A stretch of 61,175 bases of DNA from Bacteriovoracaceae bacterium (GTDB lineage: Bacteria > Bdellovibrionota > Bacteriovoracia > Bacteriovoracales > Bacteriovoracaceae): the NCBI GenBank assembly GCA_023701435.1, contig JAMPXB010000023.1, positions 1 to 61,175 of the forward strand, read 5' to 3'. The position numbers were made by a program, and so were the translations under genes. Within the stretch, counting starts at the first letter, position 1; every line of letters begins with the position of its first letter. Positions 60,342 to 61,175 of this stretch are shown here, in pieces. The notes under the pieces were generated by a model. That model saw only the letters and a program-made list of their open reading frames with translations. It had not been told where the DNA came from and did not search any database.

Positions 60342-60967
60342 ATGTCTTGGGGTCCAAGGACGTGGATCCCCTGCTTGGGAACCTGGGATATTTGAACACA
60401 TTTCACCGCTAAATGGGTGGCCTCTACTGATCTCATGCTATCTGTAAGCAAAAAATCAGGCATCCAATTCAGTAGTTTCTGGAGAATTTTCTCACCCATC
60501 CGCTCTTTACTACGTTGACCCTTGAGTGGACCAGGACGTAGGAAATAGATGGATTTAAAAGGTAGTTTTTTAACTTTTTGTTCAAGCTCTCCCTTCATCT
60601 TCAAGTAAAAGAAGCTTGAGTGGGAATCAGCATTGACACTGGAAATAAGTATATAAGTTTTAACATGATTAAGGGCAGCCGCCATGGCAACCTTATATTG
60701 GTAATCATGATCAACCTTGTATTGGTTTTCTTTTGATCCTGCAGCTTTAAGAGTTGTTCCCAGGGCCGAAAACAAGACATCACCGGAAACTTGACCCAGC
60801 CAACTGGAATCTTCAAAATCTACCAAAATCTCCCGTAATTTCGGATGAGACAATCCCGTTGGCCTTCGAGTGAAGACATTTACTTTATGGAACTCAGTAG
60901 AGTCCAATAAATTTAATAAAATATGATGGCCTACAAGGCCTGTGGCACCGATGAGATTTGCTTCCAT
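60338..60967 (-). CDS. NAD(P)-binding protein, TIP30/NmrA-like
   Basis: 209 residues. Rossmann start ANLIGATGLVGHHIL (GATGLVG, residues 8-14), VNVFTRRP (NADP-type Arg pair), DVLFSALGTT, and the SDR-a-like region KTYILISSVNADSHSSFFYLKMKGELEQ with YxxxK. This matches atypical SDRs like HTATIP2/TIP30 or YwnB, whose substrates are mostly unknown. No signal peptide. It is convergent with the EF-hand lipoprotein. Confidence 0.82.
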   Translation of the reverse strand: MEANLIGATGLVGHHILLNLLDSTEFHKVNVFTRRPTGLSHPKLREILVDFEDSSWLGQVSGDVLFSALGTTLKAAGSKENQYKVDHDYQYKVAMAAALNHVKTYILISSVNADSHSSFFYLKMKGELEQKVKKLPFKSIYFLRPGPLKGQRSKERMGEKILQKLLNWMPDFLLTDSMRSVEATHLAVKCVQISQVPKQGIHVLGPQDI

Positions 60968-61031
60968 AGACTTATCCTAATTCAGGATTTTACCTGGTGT
61001 CTAGTTTATTGACAGTATAGGAAATTCTTGT

Positions 61032-61175
61032 TGTTTCTGAGCGATTATGACCTGTTAATTTCTGGGCGATTATGTCCCATTGGATAACTAGCTGGACTTC
61101 CTCAGTTTCGACTTATCACCATAATCATTTAATCTTTTCCGATCTGAGACTTTGCACTGAACCTTTCTGCCCATC
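61032..61175. mobile_element. Likely left end of an IS21-type insertion sequence (cut by the window edge)
   Basis: Two 19-bp direct repeats with two mismatches lie at 61034-61052 (TTTCTGAGCGATTATGACC) and 61059-61077 (TTTCTGGGCGATTATGTCC). Repeated sites a short distance apart at the end, starting TGT, are typical of IS21-family elements. No transposase is in view. The call is tentative and rests on this repeat pattern only. Confidence 0.4.

Overview
This window comes from a Gram-negative bacterium. The mix of house-keeping genes (hrpB, ygiQ, umuDC, arfB, folE, dmeF, ABC-F proteins), a GC content in the low-to-mid 40s by eye, many small exported proteins and lipoproteins, orphan response regulators and secreted hydrolases best fits Bdellovibrionota (Bdellovibrio/Bacteriovorax-like). 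That placement is inference; there is no rRNA or other marker here. I saw no tRNA, rRNA, CRISPR array or complete insertion sequence.

Positions 1-41 kb are mostly ordinary chromosome. The left edge cuts a lipoprotein gene with 39-bp tandem repeats. Next come RNA-modification genes (rlmN, tcdA), a GreA/GreB-like factor, hrpB, a giant UbiB-like kinase next to a DUF1460 amidase, an efflux pair (YddG-like, DmeF-like), and plsC-like with phenylalanine hydroxylase. Two membrane histidine kinases of similar design flank a GNAT-like plus haem-oxygenase-like diiron enzyme pair, a secreted trypsin-like protease and an arrestin-like protein. Then follow a secreted transglutaminase-elicitor protein, a GDPD with a Cys-rich tail, two ABC-F ATPases, YgiQ, a degenerate HD-GYP protein, ArfB, an M32 carboxypeptidase and an umuD-umuC-uracil-glycosylase mutagenesis operon. 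Its UmuD resembles a naturally pre-cleaved, protease-dead UmuD'.

Positions 41-61 kb look like a stress or envelope accessory island. It holds DUF72, an SDR with a membrane tail, two CBS-pair proteins bracketing two lipoproteins with the metzincin motif HExxHxxGxxH, DUF3606, two secreted protein-glutaminase homologues with aligned Cys-His-Asp residues, three paralogous EF-hand lipoproteins, four paralogous BON proteins, a hemerythrin, a live and a dead response regulator, and at least five tiny exported acidic proteins. Sequences resembling sigma-54 (-24/-12) promoters lie at sensible distances in front of six transcription units: a membrane protein, two EF-hand lipoproteins, the hemerythrin and both BON units. 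This suggests one RpoN-controlled regulon, which is the strongest candidate for an undescribed system here.

Many convergent genes overlap by exactly four bases at their stop codons, so packing is very tight. The right edge (from about 61.03 kb) shows two 19-bp direct repeats like the end of an IS21-type element.
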